Source: Sphingomonas hankookensis (GTDB taxonomy: Bacteria > Pseudomonadota > Alphaproteobacteria > Sphingomonadales > Sphingomonadaceae). Taken from it: a stretch of 64,000 nt of DNA. The position numbers and the translations under genes were made by a program. Shown here one piece after another: positions 36,281-46,701 of this stretch. The stretch's first letter is position 1; every line of letters begins with the position of its first letter. Location: the NCBI RefSeq assembly GCF_022664465.1, contig NZ_JAKREV010000002.1, positions 62,001 through 126,000 on the forward strand, in the 5' to 3' direction. Under the pieces are notes generated by a model. That model had not been told where the DNA came from and made no database searches. It saw only the letters and a program-made list of their open reading frames with translations.

Positions 36281-38458
36281 TTACCCCAACCCCGCCAATA
36301 CCTTGTCGAGGGTGATCGGGTACTCCCGAACCCGAACCCCGCATGCATTATACACCGCGTTCGCCACCGCGGCGCCGACGCCGCAAATGCCGAGCTCGCC
36401 CACCCCCTTCGCCTTCATCGGCGACGACAACGGGTCTTCCTCGTCGAGGAACACGACCTCCTGATGCGGAATGTCGGCATGGGTCGGGACGTGATATTCG
36501 GCGAGGTCGTGGTTGATGAACCCGCCGAAGCGCGGATCGACCACCAGTTCCTCGGTCAGCGCCGCGCCGACCGCCATCGTCATCGCGCCGAGTATCTGAC
36601 TGCGCGCCGCCTTGGGGTTCAGAATGCGCCCCGCCGCGAACACGCCCAGCATCCGCCGTACGCGGACCTCGCCGGTATCGGCGTCGACGCCCACCTCGAC
36701 GAAATGCGCGCCGAACGTCGCCTGCACGAATTTTTTCGTCAGATCGCCGAACTCGATCCGATCCTCGACCTCGATCCCTGCGCCACCCGCAGCCTCGCCC
36801 AGCGCGACCGACTTGTTGCCCGACCACACCCGACCATCGGCAAACCGCGCGTTTGTGGGCTCGAACCCGACAGCTTCTGCAACTTTTTCGCATAAGGTCA
36901 CACAGGCTGCGTAGACCCCGGCGGTGGAACTGTTCGCACCGAATTGCCCGCCCGATCCGGCCGATATGGGGAAATCCGATTCACCCAGTCGAACCGTGAC
37001 CTGGTCCAACTCGACGCCGAGTATCTCGGCGGCGGTCTGCGCGAGGATCGTATAGCTGCCGGTACCGATATCGGTCATGTCGGTCGTGACGGTCACGCGC
37101 CCATCGCCCGCGATCCCGACCCGCGCCGCCGACTTCAACACCATGTTGCCGCGATACGCCGCCGCCATTCCCATGCCGACCAGCCAGCGGCCGTCGCGCC
37201 GCTGCCCCGGCGTCGTGCTGCGCGCGCTCCAGCCGAACCGCTCGGCACCCTCGCGCAGGCAGCCGATCAGGTCGCGATGCGAAAAGCGGCGTTCGGGCTT
37301 TTCCGGATCGACTTGCGTATCGTTCAGGATGCGCAGGTCGACCGGATCGATCGTCAGCGTTTCGGCGAGTTCGTCCATCGCCGCTTCGATCGCCATCATG
37401 CCGACCGCTTCGCCCGGTGCGCGCATCGCGCTGGATTCGGGCAGGTTTAGTTCGGCAAGCCATTCGACGACCTGCCGGTTGGGGGCAGCGTACAACTGCC
37501 GCGTCTGCGCACCGGCTCCCTCCGGACCGCCGCCGGGCAGATCACCCGACCAGCTGTCATGCGCGATCGCCTGCAACCGCCCTTCGCGATCCGCGCCCAG
37601 CCGCAACCGCTGGATCGTCGACGACCGGTGCGTGGTGTTGTTGAACATTTGCGGGCGCGTAAGGACGACCTTTACCGGCCGCCCAACCTGCCGCGCGGCG
37701 ATCGCGGACAGCACCGCATCGGCACGGACCCATAGCTTGCCCCCGAACCCGCCGCCGATATGATGCGCTACGATCCGCACCTTGTCCTTGGGCATGTCGA
37801 GGATCTTGGCCATGTCGCGCGCGGCCCAGTCGACCATCTGATTCGCGGTCTGCAGGGTCAGGCGATCCCCATCCCACGACGCGATCGAGGCATAGGGCTC
37901 CATCATCGCATGCGCATGATCGGGGGTGGTGTAGGTCGCGTCGACCTGCACCGGCGCGTCGGCAAAGGCCGCGTCGAAATCGCCATGGCCGTTCGACCGG
38001 AACGGTTTGTCGGCACCCGCACGCGCAGCCTGCGCCAGCTCGAACGCGCCCTCGTCCCCGGCATAGTCGATCCGCACCAGCCGCGCCGCAGCACGCGCCG
38101 CCTCGAAGCTGTCCGCGACGACCAGCGCCGCCGCCTGCCCCAGCTGATCGACCTTCGGACCGGCCAGCATCGGCACCTTGTGATCGTCGCCGATGCCGAT
38201 CGTGCCGGCATTCTCATGGGTGACGACCGCCAGCACGCCGGGCGCCGCCAGCGCATCGCTCGCATCGATCGCCATGATCCGTCCGGTCGCGATGGTGGTA
38301 CCGACCACGAAGCCATGGACCATGCCCGGCACGGCGAACTCCGCCGCATAGGTTGCGCGACCGCTGACCTTCAACGGGCCCTCGATCCGGTCGGTGGGGT
38401 GCCCCAGGACGCGCATCGCATCGGTCGGGTTCGCGCCGGCGGCTTGGGTAAACTTCAT
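36281..38458 (-). CDS. Molybdopterin-binding subunit of xanthine dehydrogenase family (PaoC-type), lone
   Basis: 725-residue molybdenum hydroxylase large subunit, similar in length and order to PaoC, the aldehyde oxidoreductase catalytic subunit. Motifs include GRATYAAEF, HHIGGGFGGKLW, ESSAMRAPGEAVGMMAIE, and KAKGVGELGICGVGAAVANAV with the catalytic Glu near the C-terminus. The usual companion genes (2Fe-2S subunit PaoA and FAD subunit PaoB) are absent from both sides: mutL is directly upstream and DAHP synthase lies beyond the repeat downstream. AGGAAG is well placed before the ATG, and 12 bases separate it from mutL. Confidence 0.92.
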   Translation of the reverse strand: MKFTQAAGANPTDAMRVLGHPTDRIEGPLKVSGRATYAAEFAVPGMVHGFVVGTTIATGRIMAIDASDALAAPGVLAVVTHENAGTIGIGDDHKVPMLAGPKVDQLGQAAALVVADSFEAARAAARLVRIDYAGDEGAFELAQAARAGADKPFRSNGHGDFDAAFADAPVQVDATYTTPDHAHAMMEPYASIASWDGDRLTLQTANQMVDWAARDMAKILDMPKDKVRIVAHHIGGGFGGKLWVRADAVLSAIAARQVGRPVKVVLTRPQMFNNTTHRSSTIQRLRLGADREGRLQAIAHDSWSGDLPGGGPEGAGAQTRQLYAAPNRQVVEWLAELNLPESSAMRAPGEAVGMMAIEAAMDELAETLTIDPVDLRILNDTQVDPEKPERRFSHRDLIGCLREGAERFGWSARSTTPGQRRDGRWLVGMGMAAAYRGNMVLKSAARVGIAGDGRVTVTTDMTDIGTGSYTILAQTAAEILGVELDQVTVRLGESDFPISAGSGGQFGANSSTAGVYAACVTLCEKVAEAVGFEPTNARFADGRVWSGNKSVALGEAAGGAGIEVEDRIEFGDLTKKFVQATFGAHFVEVGVDADTGEVRVRRMLGVFAAGRILNPKAARSQILGAMTMAVGAALTEELVVDPRFGGFINHDLAEYHVPTHADIPHQEVVFLDEEDPLSSPMKAKGVGELGICGVGAAVANAVYNACGVRVREYPITLDKVLAGLG

Positions 38459-38470
38459 GACGGTTACTTC

Positions 38471-40237
38471 CTATTTCCGGCCGAACAGCTTCTCGATGTC
38501 GCCATGTGCAAGCTTGATCCAGGTCGGGCGGCCATGATTGCACTGGCCCGAATGGGGGGTGACCTCCATTTCGCGCAGCAGGGCGTTCATCTCGACCACC
38601 GACAACACCCGGCCGGCGCGAACCGATCCATGACAGGCCATCGTCGCGGCGACATGATCGATCCGCTCTTTCAACGACAGCGCCGCATCATGCGCGCGGA
38701 TTTCGTCGGCCAGATCGGTCACCAGACCGATGACGTCGCCCTGCCCCAGCACGGCCGGCGTAGCGCGTATCAGCATCGCACGCGGACCGAACCGCTCCAG
38801 CTCCAGCCCGAACTCGCCCAGTTCGTCGGCCTTGTCCTCCAGCGCGTCGCAGGCGACCTCGTCCAGCTCGACGACTTCGGGGATCAGCAGCGCCTGTCGC
38901 GCGACGCCGCCTCTGGCCATCGCCGCGCGCATTCGTTCCAGCACCAGCCGTTCGTGCGCGGCATGCTGGTCGACCAGAACCAGCCCGTCCTCCGCCTCGG
39001 CGACGATGTAGGTCCGTGCCACCTGTCCCCGCGCCGCACCTAGCGGGAATTGCGTCGAGGCAGGCGGTGGTTCGGCGGCGACTTCGGCGCGGGCCTGCGG
39101 CGGTGGGGCGAAGAAGGTCGGACGGCGATCGTGAAACGCGAAGCCCGATGACGCGGTCGCTTCGGCCAGCGGCGGGAGCGACATCTGCTGCTGCGCGACC
39201 GGCTCGGTCGTCCACGCCGCCATCGCATCTTCGGCCGGCCGCTGGACCGCGCGGAAGCCGGCCTCGTCCAGTGCCCGCCGCAGCCCGCCGACGATCAGCC
39301 CGCGCGCCGCCGCCGGATCGCGGAAGCGCACTTCGGTCTTGGCCGGGTGGACGTTCACGTCGATCAGGTCGGGATCGACGTCGAGGAACAGCGCCACCAC
39401 CGCATGGCGATCGCGCGCCAGCATCTCGGCGTAAGCGCCGCGCACTGCGCCAGACAGCAGCCGGTCCTTTACCGGCCTACCATTTACGAACAGATATTGA
39501 TGATCGGCGATCCCGCGATGAAAGGTCGGCAGGCCCGCAACGCCGCCCAGCCGCATCCCCTCGCGCGCCCAGTCGAGCCCAACCGAATTGGCGGCGAGCG
39601 CCCGGTCGGTCAGTGCCGCGACGCGTTCGGGGCGCGATTCGCCCGCCTGCACGCCCAGCACCCGCCGCCCGTCATGTTCGAGCGTGAAGGCGATATCGGA
39701 GCGCGCCATGGCGAGCCGCCGCACCTGATCGACACAGGCAGCAAATTCCGATCGGGCCGAGCGCAGAAATTTTCGCCGCGCCGGCACGCGCGCGAACAGC
39801 CCCTCGACCCGGATGCGCGTCCCCGGCGGCACCGCGGCGGGTCGAACCTCGACGACCTCGCCATTGTCGACGCTGCGCAGCCAGCCCTCCGCCCCCGCCG
39901 GGCGGCTTTCGATCGACAGCCGCGCGACGCTCGCGATCGAGGGCAACGCTTCACCGCGAAAACCCAACGTCGTGACCGCTTCGATCCGGTCGTCGGGCAG
40001 CTTCGAAGTGGCGTGGCGTTCCAGCGCCAGCGCCATGTCGGCCGGTCCCATGCCACAGCCGTCGTCGCTAACCTCGATCAAATCGATGCCCCCGCCGGCG
40101 AGACGGACGAGGATACGGGTGGCGCCGGCGTCGATCGCGTTCTCGACCAGTTCTTTCAGCGCGGAAGCGGGGCGTTCCACCACTTCGCCCGCAGCAATGC
40201 GGTTGACGAGATGCTCGGGGAGACGGCGTATTGACAT
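38471..40237 (-). CDS. mutL: DNA mismatch repair protein MutL
   Basis: 588-residue mismatch repair coordinator. The GHKL ATPase has ELVENAIDAGATR, VSDDGCGM and TLGFRGEALPSIA. NVHPAKTEVRF closes the N-terminal part. The C-terminal part has the metal motif DQHA-x2-E-x4-E (in DQHAAHERLVLERM) together with MACHGSVRAG and QCNHGRPTW, so this MutL should have endonuclease activity, as expected where no MutH exists. The linker (about 330-400) is Pro/Ala-rich. The start is the ATG before SIRRLPEHLVNRIAAGEVV. It probably shares a transcript with the PaoC-like gene. Confidence 0.97.
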   Translation of the reverse strand: MSIRRLPEHLVNRIAAGEVVERPASALKELVENAIDAGATRILVRLAGGGIDLIEVSDDGCGMGPADMALALERHATSKLPDDRIEAVTTLGFRGEALPSIASVARLSIESRPAGAEGWLRSVDNGEVVEVRPAAVPPGTRIRVEGLFARVPARRKFLRSARSEFAACVDQVRRLAMARSDIAFTLEHDGRRVLGVQAGESRPERVAALTDRALAANSVGLDWAREGMRLGGVAGLPTFHRGIADHQYLFVNGRPVKDRLLSGAVRGAYAEMLARDRHAVVALFLDVDPDLIDVNVHPAKTEVRFRDPAAARGLIVGGLRRALDEAGFRAVQRPAEDAMAAWTTEPVAQQQMSLPPLAEATASSGFAFHDRRPTFFAPPPQARAEVAAEPPPASTQFPLGAARGQVARTYIVAEAEDGLVLVDQHAAHERLVLERMRAAMARGGVARQALLIPEVVELDEVACDALEDKADELGEFGLELERFGPRAMLIRATPAVLGQGDVIGLVTDLADEIRAHDAALSLKERIDHVAATMACHGSVRAGRVLSVVEMNALLREMEVTPHSGQCNHGRPTWIKLAHGDIEKLFGRK

Positions 40238-40251
40238 GGGGGTCGCTCTAG

Positions 40252-41418
<1,167 letters not shown>

Positions 41419-41435
41419 CATAGGGGTCCGGGGGC

Positions 41436-42335
41436 ATGGCGCCGCCACGCAACCACCGCCCGGGCTTTTCGCGACGGGCGCAATATACCGTGTTCGCCGG
41501 TTACGTACTGGCGGCGAGCGGTGCGCTCGTCGGTGCGATCCTGCTGCTCATCTCGATCATCGACCCGCGCGCCTTTGCGGCGTTGCGCGGTGCGACGCGC
41601 GAAGCGACCACGCCCGTATCGGCCGGGCTCGACTGGGCATGGGACGGGGTCGCGTCGGTGCCGCGCGGGATCGGCGACTATTTCGGCGCGGTCGACGAAA
41701 ATCGCCGGCTGCGCGCGCGGGAAGAAGCGACGCGCCGCTATCTGATGCAGGCACGGCTGCTGAACCGCGAAAATGCGCGGCTGCGCACCTTGCTCACCCT
41801 GCGCGATCGTTCCGCCGCACCGGTGGTCGCCGCACGGCTGGTCAACAGTTCGGCCAGCAGCACCCGCCGCTTCGCCACGCTGAATGCCGGATCGTCACAG
41901 GGCGTTCGCCGCGGCCAACCGGTGCGCGGCCCCAACGGCCTGATCGGCCGCGTGGTCGAAACCAGTCCCAATACCGCCAGCGTGCTGCTGATCCTCGACC
42001 CCGAAAGCATCGTGCCGGTGCGCCGCACCCGTGACGGGCTGTCGGCGATCATCGCGGGTCAGGGCAATGGCATGGTCGAGGTTCGCACGGCCGGCGTCGT
42101 CAACGCACCGCTACTCGCCGGCGACGTGTTCGTCACCTCGGGCACGGGCGGCATCTATCCGCCCGGTGTGCCGGTCGCACGGGTCTCGCGCAGTCAGCGC
42201 GACGTCGCCCCGGCACGGGTGTTCGCCGACCCCGACGGGCTCGACTTTGCAATGGTCGAACGCGCCTTCCTGCCGGCACCGGTGCCGCGCCCGAGCCCCT
42301 CGCCGACGCCGACGCCCAAGCCCGCCACCGAATGA
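41436..42335 (+). CDS. mreC: Rod-shape determining protein MreC
   Basis: 299-residue periplasmic protein with a cytoplasmic N-terminus, one membrane helix (about residues 19-42), a coiled coil (about 85-115, ENRRLRAREEATRRYLMQARLLNRENARLRTLL region) and the double beta-barrel (about 130-270, with AGSSQGVRRGQPV and SGTGGIYPPGVPV). The C-terminal tail is Pro/Thr-rich (PRPSPSPTPTPKPATE). It couples MreB to PBP2 and RodA. It starts 17 bases after mreB and overlaps mreD by ATGA. Confidence 0.96.
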   Translation: MAPPRNHRPGFSRRAQYTVFAGYVLAASGALVGAILLLISIIDPRAFAALRGATREATTPVSAGLDWAWDGVASVPRGIGDYFGAVDENRRLRAREEATRRYLMQARLLNRENARLRTLLTLRDRSAAPVVAARLVNSSASSTRRFATLNAGSSQGVRRGQPVRGPNGLIGRVVETSPNTASVLLILDPESIVPVRRTRDGLSAIIAGQGNGMVEVRTAGVVNAPLLAGDVFVTSGTGGIYPPGVPVARVSRSQRDVAPARVFADPDGLDFAMVERAFLPAPVPRPSPSPTPTPKPATE

Positions 42336-42832
42336 AACTGCTCGGGCCTGACGACGACCGGGCCGAACGCGTTCTGACGCGCAAGGTGGTCTTAAGCATC
42401 CTCGCCGGATCGCTGGTAACGCTGTTGCCGGTCGTCGCGACCGTGCCGTTCCTGCCGCCGTTCGGGCTGCTCATGTTCCTCGCATGGCGATTGCTACGGC
42501 CCGGGGCGCTGCCCGTCTGGGCGGCGGCACCGCTCGGCCTGTTCGACGACCTGGTCAGCGGTCAGCCGCTGGGCAGCGCGGTGCTGTTGTGGCAGCTTTG
42601 TTCGTTGATGCTCGATCTGGTCGATACCCGTCTCTTCGCACGCGACTTCTGGCAGGATTGGCTGTTGGCGGGTGGCGCGATCGCCGTTTGCCTCTTCGCC
42701 GGGCGGGCCTTTGCCACCAGCCTGTCCGCGCACGTCGATACCGTGCTTTTGTTCCAGACAATCGTGTCGGTGGCGTTGTTTCCGGCGGCAACGCGGCTAT
42801 GTACTGCGCTTGCGGGCCGCGAGGATGAATGA
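42332..42832 (+). CDS. mreD: Rod-shape determining membrane protein MreD
   Basis: 166-residue inner-membrane protein with about five helices (residues 20-38, 40-55, 60-75, 105-125 and 135-155). Sequence identity within MreD is low, but PFLPPFGLLMFLAWRLLRPGALPVWAAAPLGLFDDLVSGQPLG is the usual core and the gene order is decisive. ATGA overlaps on both ends couple it to mreC and mrdA. Confidence 0.94.
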   Translation: MKLLGPDDDRAERVLTRKVVLSILAGSLVTLLPVVATVPFLPPFGLLMFLAWRLLRPGALPVWAAAPLGLFDDLVSGQPLGSAVLLWQLCSLMLDLVDTRLFARDFWQDWLLAGGAIAVCLFAGRAFATSLSAHVDTVLLFQTIVSVALFPAATRLCTALAGREDE

Positions 42833-44862
42833 GCAGGATCGTCACCGAAGCCGCACAGGCGTTCAGCTTCTCCCGACGGGCGATGGTACTTGGCGGCGCG
42901 CAGGTAGCGGTCGGCGTCGTGCTGGCCGGGCGGATGGCGTGGCTGTCGGTCGCCGAGAACGAACGCTATAACCTTCTCGCCGAAAGCAATCGCGTCAACC
43001 TGACCATGATCCCGCCGCGGCGGGGGTGGATCATCGACCGGCACGGCGCACCGATCGCCAACAACCGCACCGATTTCCGCGTCGACCTGATCCCCGACCG
43101 GCTGGAGGATCGCGACCGCGTGCTAGGCGAACTGCGTCAGTTGCTGGCGCTGACACCCGAGGACATGGCGCGCATCCAGACCGACCTGAAGCGCGCGGGC
43201 AATTTCACCCCGGTACAGGTCGCCGAAAATCTCGACTGGGAACGCTTCGCCGCGGTCAGCGTCCGCCTGCCCGAACTGCCGGGCGTCCAGCCGACCCGCG
43301 GCTTTTCGCGCAGCTACCCCGCCGGCGCCGCCGTGGCGCACCTGACCGGCTACGTCGGTGCCGCCACTGCCGAACAGTTCAAGGAAACCCGTGATCCGTT
43401 GATGGTCACTCCCGGTTTCAAGCTCGGCAAGGATGGCCTCGAAAAGACGCTGGAATCCCAGTTACGCGGAACCGCTGGCGCCAAGCGGGTCGAGGTGACG
43501 GCGCGGGGGCAGATCGTCCGTGAACTCGAAACCCGGCCGGACAAGCAAGGGCGCAACGTCCGCCTGACGATCGACCTCGGCCTGCAGGAATATGCCGCGC
43601 GCCGCTTCGGCCCCAATTCGGGATCGGCGGTGGTGATGGATGCCGTCACCGGCGACGTGCTGGCAATGGTGTCGATGCCGGCCTACGATCCCAACAGCTT
43701 TTCCGACGGAATCGGCCGGCTGGAATGGAAGATGCTTTCGGGCGACGACCACATCCCACTGATGAACAAGACGCTGCAAGGGCTGTACCCGCCGGGATCG
43801 ACGGTCAAGCCAATGCATGCGCTGGCGATTCTGCGCGCCGGGATCGATCCGCACCGCCGCGTCAATTGCTCCGGCGTGCTGCAGGTCGGCACCGGACGCT
43901 TCCACTGCCACAAGCGCGGTGGCCATGGTCCGCTCGACATGGTCGGCGCGGTCGCGCAGAGCTGCGACATCTATTTCTACACCATGGCGCGCGAACTCGG
44001 ATACGATACCTTCGCGACCACCGTCCGGCAGATGGGGCTGGGGCAGAAATTCGAGCTGCCCTTCCAGTCGCAACGTTACGGGACTGTGCCAGACAGCGCG
44101 TGGAAGCTACGCAAATACAAACAGAAATGGACCGTTGCCGATTCGGTCAACGCATCGATCGGGCAGGGTTATGTCCTGACTAATCCGTTGCAACTGGCGG
44201 TCATGGCGGCGCGGCTGGCGCAGGGGCGCGAAGTCGTACCGCGCCTTCTGCTCGACACGCCACACACGCCCGCCCCGTCGATGGGCATCGATCCCGAAAT
44301 GCTGGCGACGGTGCACAAGGCGACTTGGGCGGTGGTCAATGGCGGCGGCACCGGCGGGCGTTCGCGGTTCCAGGGATTGCCCGGCATCGAACTCGCCGGA
44401 AAGACCGGCACCGCGCAGGTCCGACGTATCACGATGGCCGAGCGCCGCACCGGCGTGCTGGGCGATGGTGCCATCCCGTTCCGGATGCGCGACCACTCGC
44501 TGTTCATCGGCTATGCCCCGGCCGCCGCGCCGCGCTACGCCGTGTCGGTCGTCCTCGAACATTCCGGCCATATCTATACCGCCGCCCCGATCGCCAGCGA
44601 CATCCTGTCGTGGCTGTTCGACCGCGACAAGGCGATGGCCCGGCTGGAGCCGCTCGAGCGCGAATGGGGTGGTGACGTCCAGACGCGCATGGCCGCGCAG
44701 TGGAACACCTTTCAGGCGGAACAGGCCGCCCCCGTCGCGTCCGTGCCCGCGACCCCGGCCGATGTCGAAAGCGCGACGAACAACGTCGTCGACTCCGCCG
44801 CGAACCAGAGCCAGCCCGACCCTGCAGTCGCCCAATCCAACGTCACCGACCGGACCGAATGA
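42829..44862 (+). CDS. mrdA: Penicillin-binding protein 2 (peptidoglycan transpeptidase)
   Basis: 677-residue class B PBP for elongation. It has an N-terminal membrane helix (about 22-42), the dimerisation domain (IIDRHGAPIANNRTDFRVDLIP), and a transpeptidase domain with the active Ser in GSTVKPMHAL (about residue 325), SCDIYFY as second motif, and AGKTGTAQV as KTG motif. The last ~70 residues are an Ala/Pro/Ser-rich tail. It works with RodA. It overlaps mreD and rodA by ATGA. Confidence 0.97.
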   Translation: MSRIVTEAAQAFSFSRRAMVLGGAQVAVGVVLAGRMAWLSVAENERYNLLAESNRVNLTMIPPRRGWIIDRHGAPIANNRTDFRVDLIPDRLEDRDRVLGELRQLLALTPEDMARIQTDLKRAGNFTPVQVAENLDWERFAAVSVRLPELPGVQPTRGFSRSYPAGAAVAHLTGYVGAATAEQFKETRDPLMVTPGFKLGKDGLEKTLESQLRGTAGAKRVEVTARGQIVRELETRPDKQGRNVRLTIDLGLQEYAARRFGPNSGSAVVMDAVTGDVLAMVSMPAYDPNSFSDGIGRLEWKMLSGDDHIPLMNKTLQGLYPPGSTVKPMHALAILRAGIDPHRRVNCSGVLQVGTGRFHCHKRGGHGPLDMVGAVAQSCDIYFYTMARELGYDTFATTVRQMGLGQKFELPFQSQRYGTVPDSAWKLRKYKQKWTVADSVNASIGQGYVLTNPLQLAVMAARLAQGREVVPRLLLDTPHTPAPSMGIDPEMLATVHKATWAVVNGGGTGGRSRFQGLPGIELAGKTGTAQVRRITMAERRTGVLGDGAIPFRMRDHSLFIGYAPAAAPRYAVSVVLEHSGHIYTAAPIASDILSWLFDRDKAMARLEPLEREWGGDVQTRMAAQWNTFQAEQAAPVASVPATPADVESATNNVVDSAANQSQPDPAVAQSNVTDRTE

Positions 44863-45995
44863 AGCGCATCAACCAGACCACGTCGCACGGGCTGGGTTTC
44901 GTCCCCGCCCCGCTCGCCAAGCTGCCATGGCGGGTGTTGTTCCTGCTGCTCGCGATCGGCGGGTTCGGGCTGGTCGTGCTGTTTTCCGCCGCCGGGGGAA
45001 GTGTCCAGCCGTGGGCGTCGCGACAGGGCATCGCCTTCGCCGTCTTCCTGCTGGCCGCCATCGGTATTTCACGCGTTCGCATGAGCTTCTGGCAGGGGGT
45101 TGCCCTCCCCGCCTATGCCGTCATCACCATCATGCTGGTGCTGGTCGAACTGGCTGGCGCCGTGCGTGGCGGGTCGCAACGCTGGCTCGATCTCGGCTTC
45201 ATCCGCGTCCAGCCATCCGAATTCATGAAACCGGCGATCGTGCTGGCGCTCGCGCGTTTCTACGACCTGTTGCCGGCGGGTGAGATACGGCGCTTCGGCG
45301 CGGTCTGGCCGGCGGCGGCCATGCTGGGCGTGCCGGTGGTGCTGGTGATGCTCCAGCCCGACCTCGGGACCGCGCTGATGATCACGGCGGGCGGCCTGAC
45401 GGTCATGTTCCTCGCCGGCCTGCCGATCCGCCTGTTCCTCGGCGGGGCGCTCGGCCTGGCCATCGCCGCGCCGCTCGCGTTCAACTTCCTGCTGCACGAA
45501 TATCAGCGCAACCGCGTGTTGATCTTCATGAACCCCGAAAGCGATCCGCTCGGCACCGGCTATCACATCAGCCAGTCGAAGATCGCCATCGGCTCGGGCG
45601 GCATCTTCGGCAAGGGGTTCCTGAACGGTACGCAGAGCCATCTCGACTATCTGCCCGAAGGCCATACCGACTTCGTGTTCGCGACCATGGCGGAGGAATG
45701 GGGACTGATCGGCGGCGTGCTGCTGATCACCGCGTTCATCCTGTTGGTGCGCTGGGGCGTCGGGGTCGGCGTACGGGCGGAGAACCGCTTCTCGAAGCTG
45801 GTGGCCGGCGGGCTGGCCACCACGATCTTCTTCTATGTCGCGATCAACCTTGCCATGGTCATGGGTTTGGCGCCGGTCGTCGGCATCCCGTTGCCGTTGG
45901 TCAGCTATGGCGGATCGGCGCAGATGACGGTGCTGGGGTGCATCGGTATCCTGATGGCGATCGACCGCGAGAACCGCGATCGCGTGCGGTTCTGA
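44859..45995 (+). CDS. rodA: Rod-shape SEDS glycosyltransferase RodA
   Basis: 378-residue SEDS-family membrane protein with about ten helices. It has LQPDLGTALM (catalytic Asp region), IGSGGIFGKGFLNGTQSHLDYLPEGHTDFVFATMAEEWG and the late GIPLPLVSYGGSAQM, all diagnostic. It polymerises lipid II with PBP2. Last gene of the five-gene operon. A short ATTTT-CGGA-TG-TCCG-AAAAT inverted repeat follows at 45999 without a T-tract. Confidence 0.97.
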   Translation: MKRINQTTSHGLGFVPAPLAKLPWRVLFLLLAIGGFGLVVLFSAAGGSVQPWASRQGIAFAVFLLAAIGISRVRMSFWQGVALPAYAVITIMLVLVELAGAVRGGSQRWLDLGFIRVQPSEFMKPAIVLALARFYDLLPAGEIRRFGAVWPAAAMLGVPVVLVMLQPDLGTALMITAGGLTVMFLAGLPIRLFLGGALGLAIAAPLAFNFLLHEYQRNRVLIFMNPESDPLGTGYHISQSKIAIGSGGIFGKGFLNGTQSHLDYLPEGHTDFVFATMAEEWGLIGGVLLITAFILLVRWGVGVGVRAENRFSKLVAGGLATTIFFYVAINLAMVMGLAPVVGIPLPLVSYGGSAQMTVLGCIGILMAIDRENRDRVRF

Positions 45996-46026
45996 CGGTA
46001 TTTTGCGGATGTCCGAAAAATAGGGT

Positions 46027-46054
46027 TTGCTTGGGGGCAAAGGTTCGCTAAAGG
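46027..46054 (+). promoter_or_regulatory. Probable promoter of the tRNA-Lys pair
   Basis: TTGCTT, 16 bases, TAAAGG, 53 bases before the first tRNA-Lys. The same shape as the tRNA-Arg promoter (TTGCCA-16-CTAGCA). Confidence 0.4.
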
Positions 46055-46107
46055 CCCCGCTCCAACGGCGGATCGGCCAGCCCGGCCCGCCCCATCGCCC
46101 AGGCGAC

Positions 46108-46183
<76 letters not shown>

Positions 46184-46197
46184 CCTGTCCAGCGCAT

Positions 46198-46273
<76 letters not shown>

Positions 46274-46613
46274 TGCTTTTCGTGACATCACCGAGCTGAC
46301 GTAGCCGCTTCCCGTGTGAGGCGTTCGTCAGGCGTTTGCTCCCGCCGATGAAACATGCCGCTCGGAAGCCTCGATCGGGTCCTCCTGCGCCCTTTCCTTC
46401 TCGCCGGGAAGTCGCGGTTGGCGGGCCTCTTAAGGGCTATGACGAGCCGGGGTACGGGTGGGGACGCCGACGACGCGCGCGAAGCGCCTCGCAACGAGGC
46501 CCGCAGTCGCCCAAACACGGTTAAATCGCTAGGCCATCTGCGACCGCCACAAACGCCACCCTCGTTCGAATACATTGCGGTTCAGTCCGACCGGATCGAC
46601 CCTCGCCCCTTTC
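46274..46613. other. 340-base gap without a recognisable gene
   Basis: Lies between the tRNA-Lys pair and the terminator of the autotransporter gene. Short open frames exist on both strands (for example 46288-46575 minus), but their residue make-up (Arg/Pro-rich) is that of chance frames in GC-rich DNA. The region has mixed base composition and several GC hairpins. A small RNA is possible but nothing specific was recognised. Confidence 0.5.
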
Positions 46614-46648
46614 AAAAAAGGCGGCGCCCCGTCGGGGCCGCCGCCTTC
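46614..46648 (-). terminator. Rho-independent terminator of the autotransporter gene
   Basis: Read on the minus strand: AAGGCGGCGGCCCC, loop, GGGGCGCCGCC, then TTTTTT. The stem lies 53 bases after the stop codon. Confidence 0.85.
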
Positions 46649-46701
46649 CTACATTACCATCAGACGGGCCGATGCGCGCGAACGCATCGGCCTTGTTCCG
46701 G

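Noticed and set aside
45999..46022. ATTTT-CGGA-TG-TCCG-AAAAT inverted repeat after rodA as terminator
   Set aside because: Stem of only four GC-type pairs with a 2-base loop and no T-tract on either strand after it.
46288..46575. 95-codon frame on the minus strand behind tRNA-Lys
   Set aside because: Composition is that of chance frames, no ribosome site, and it lies beyond the autotransporter terminator.
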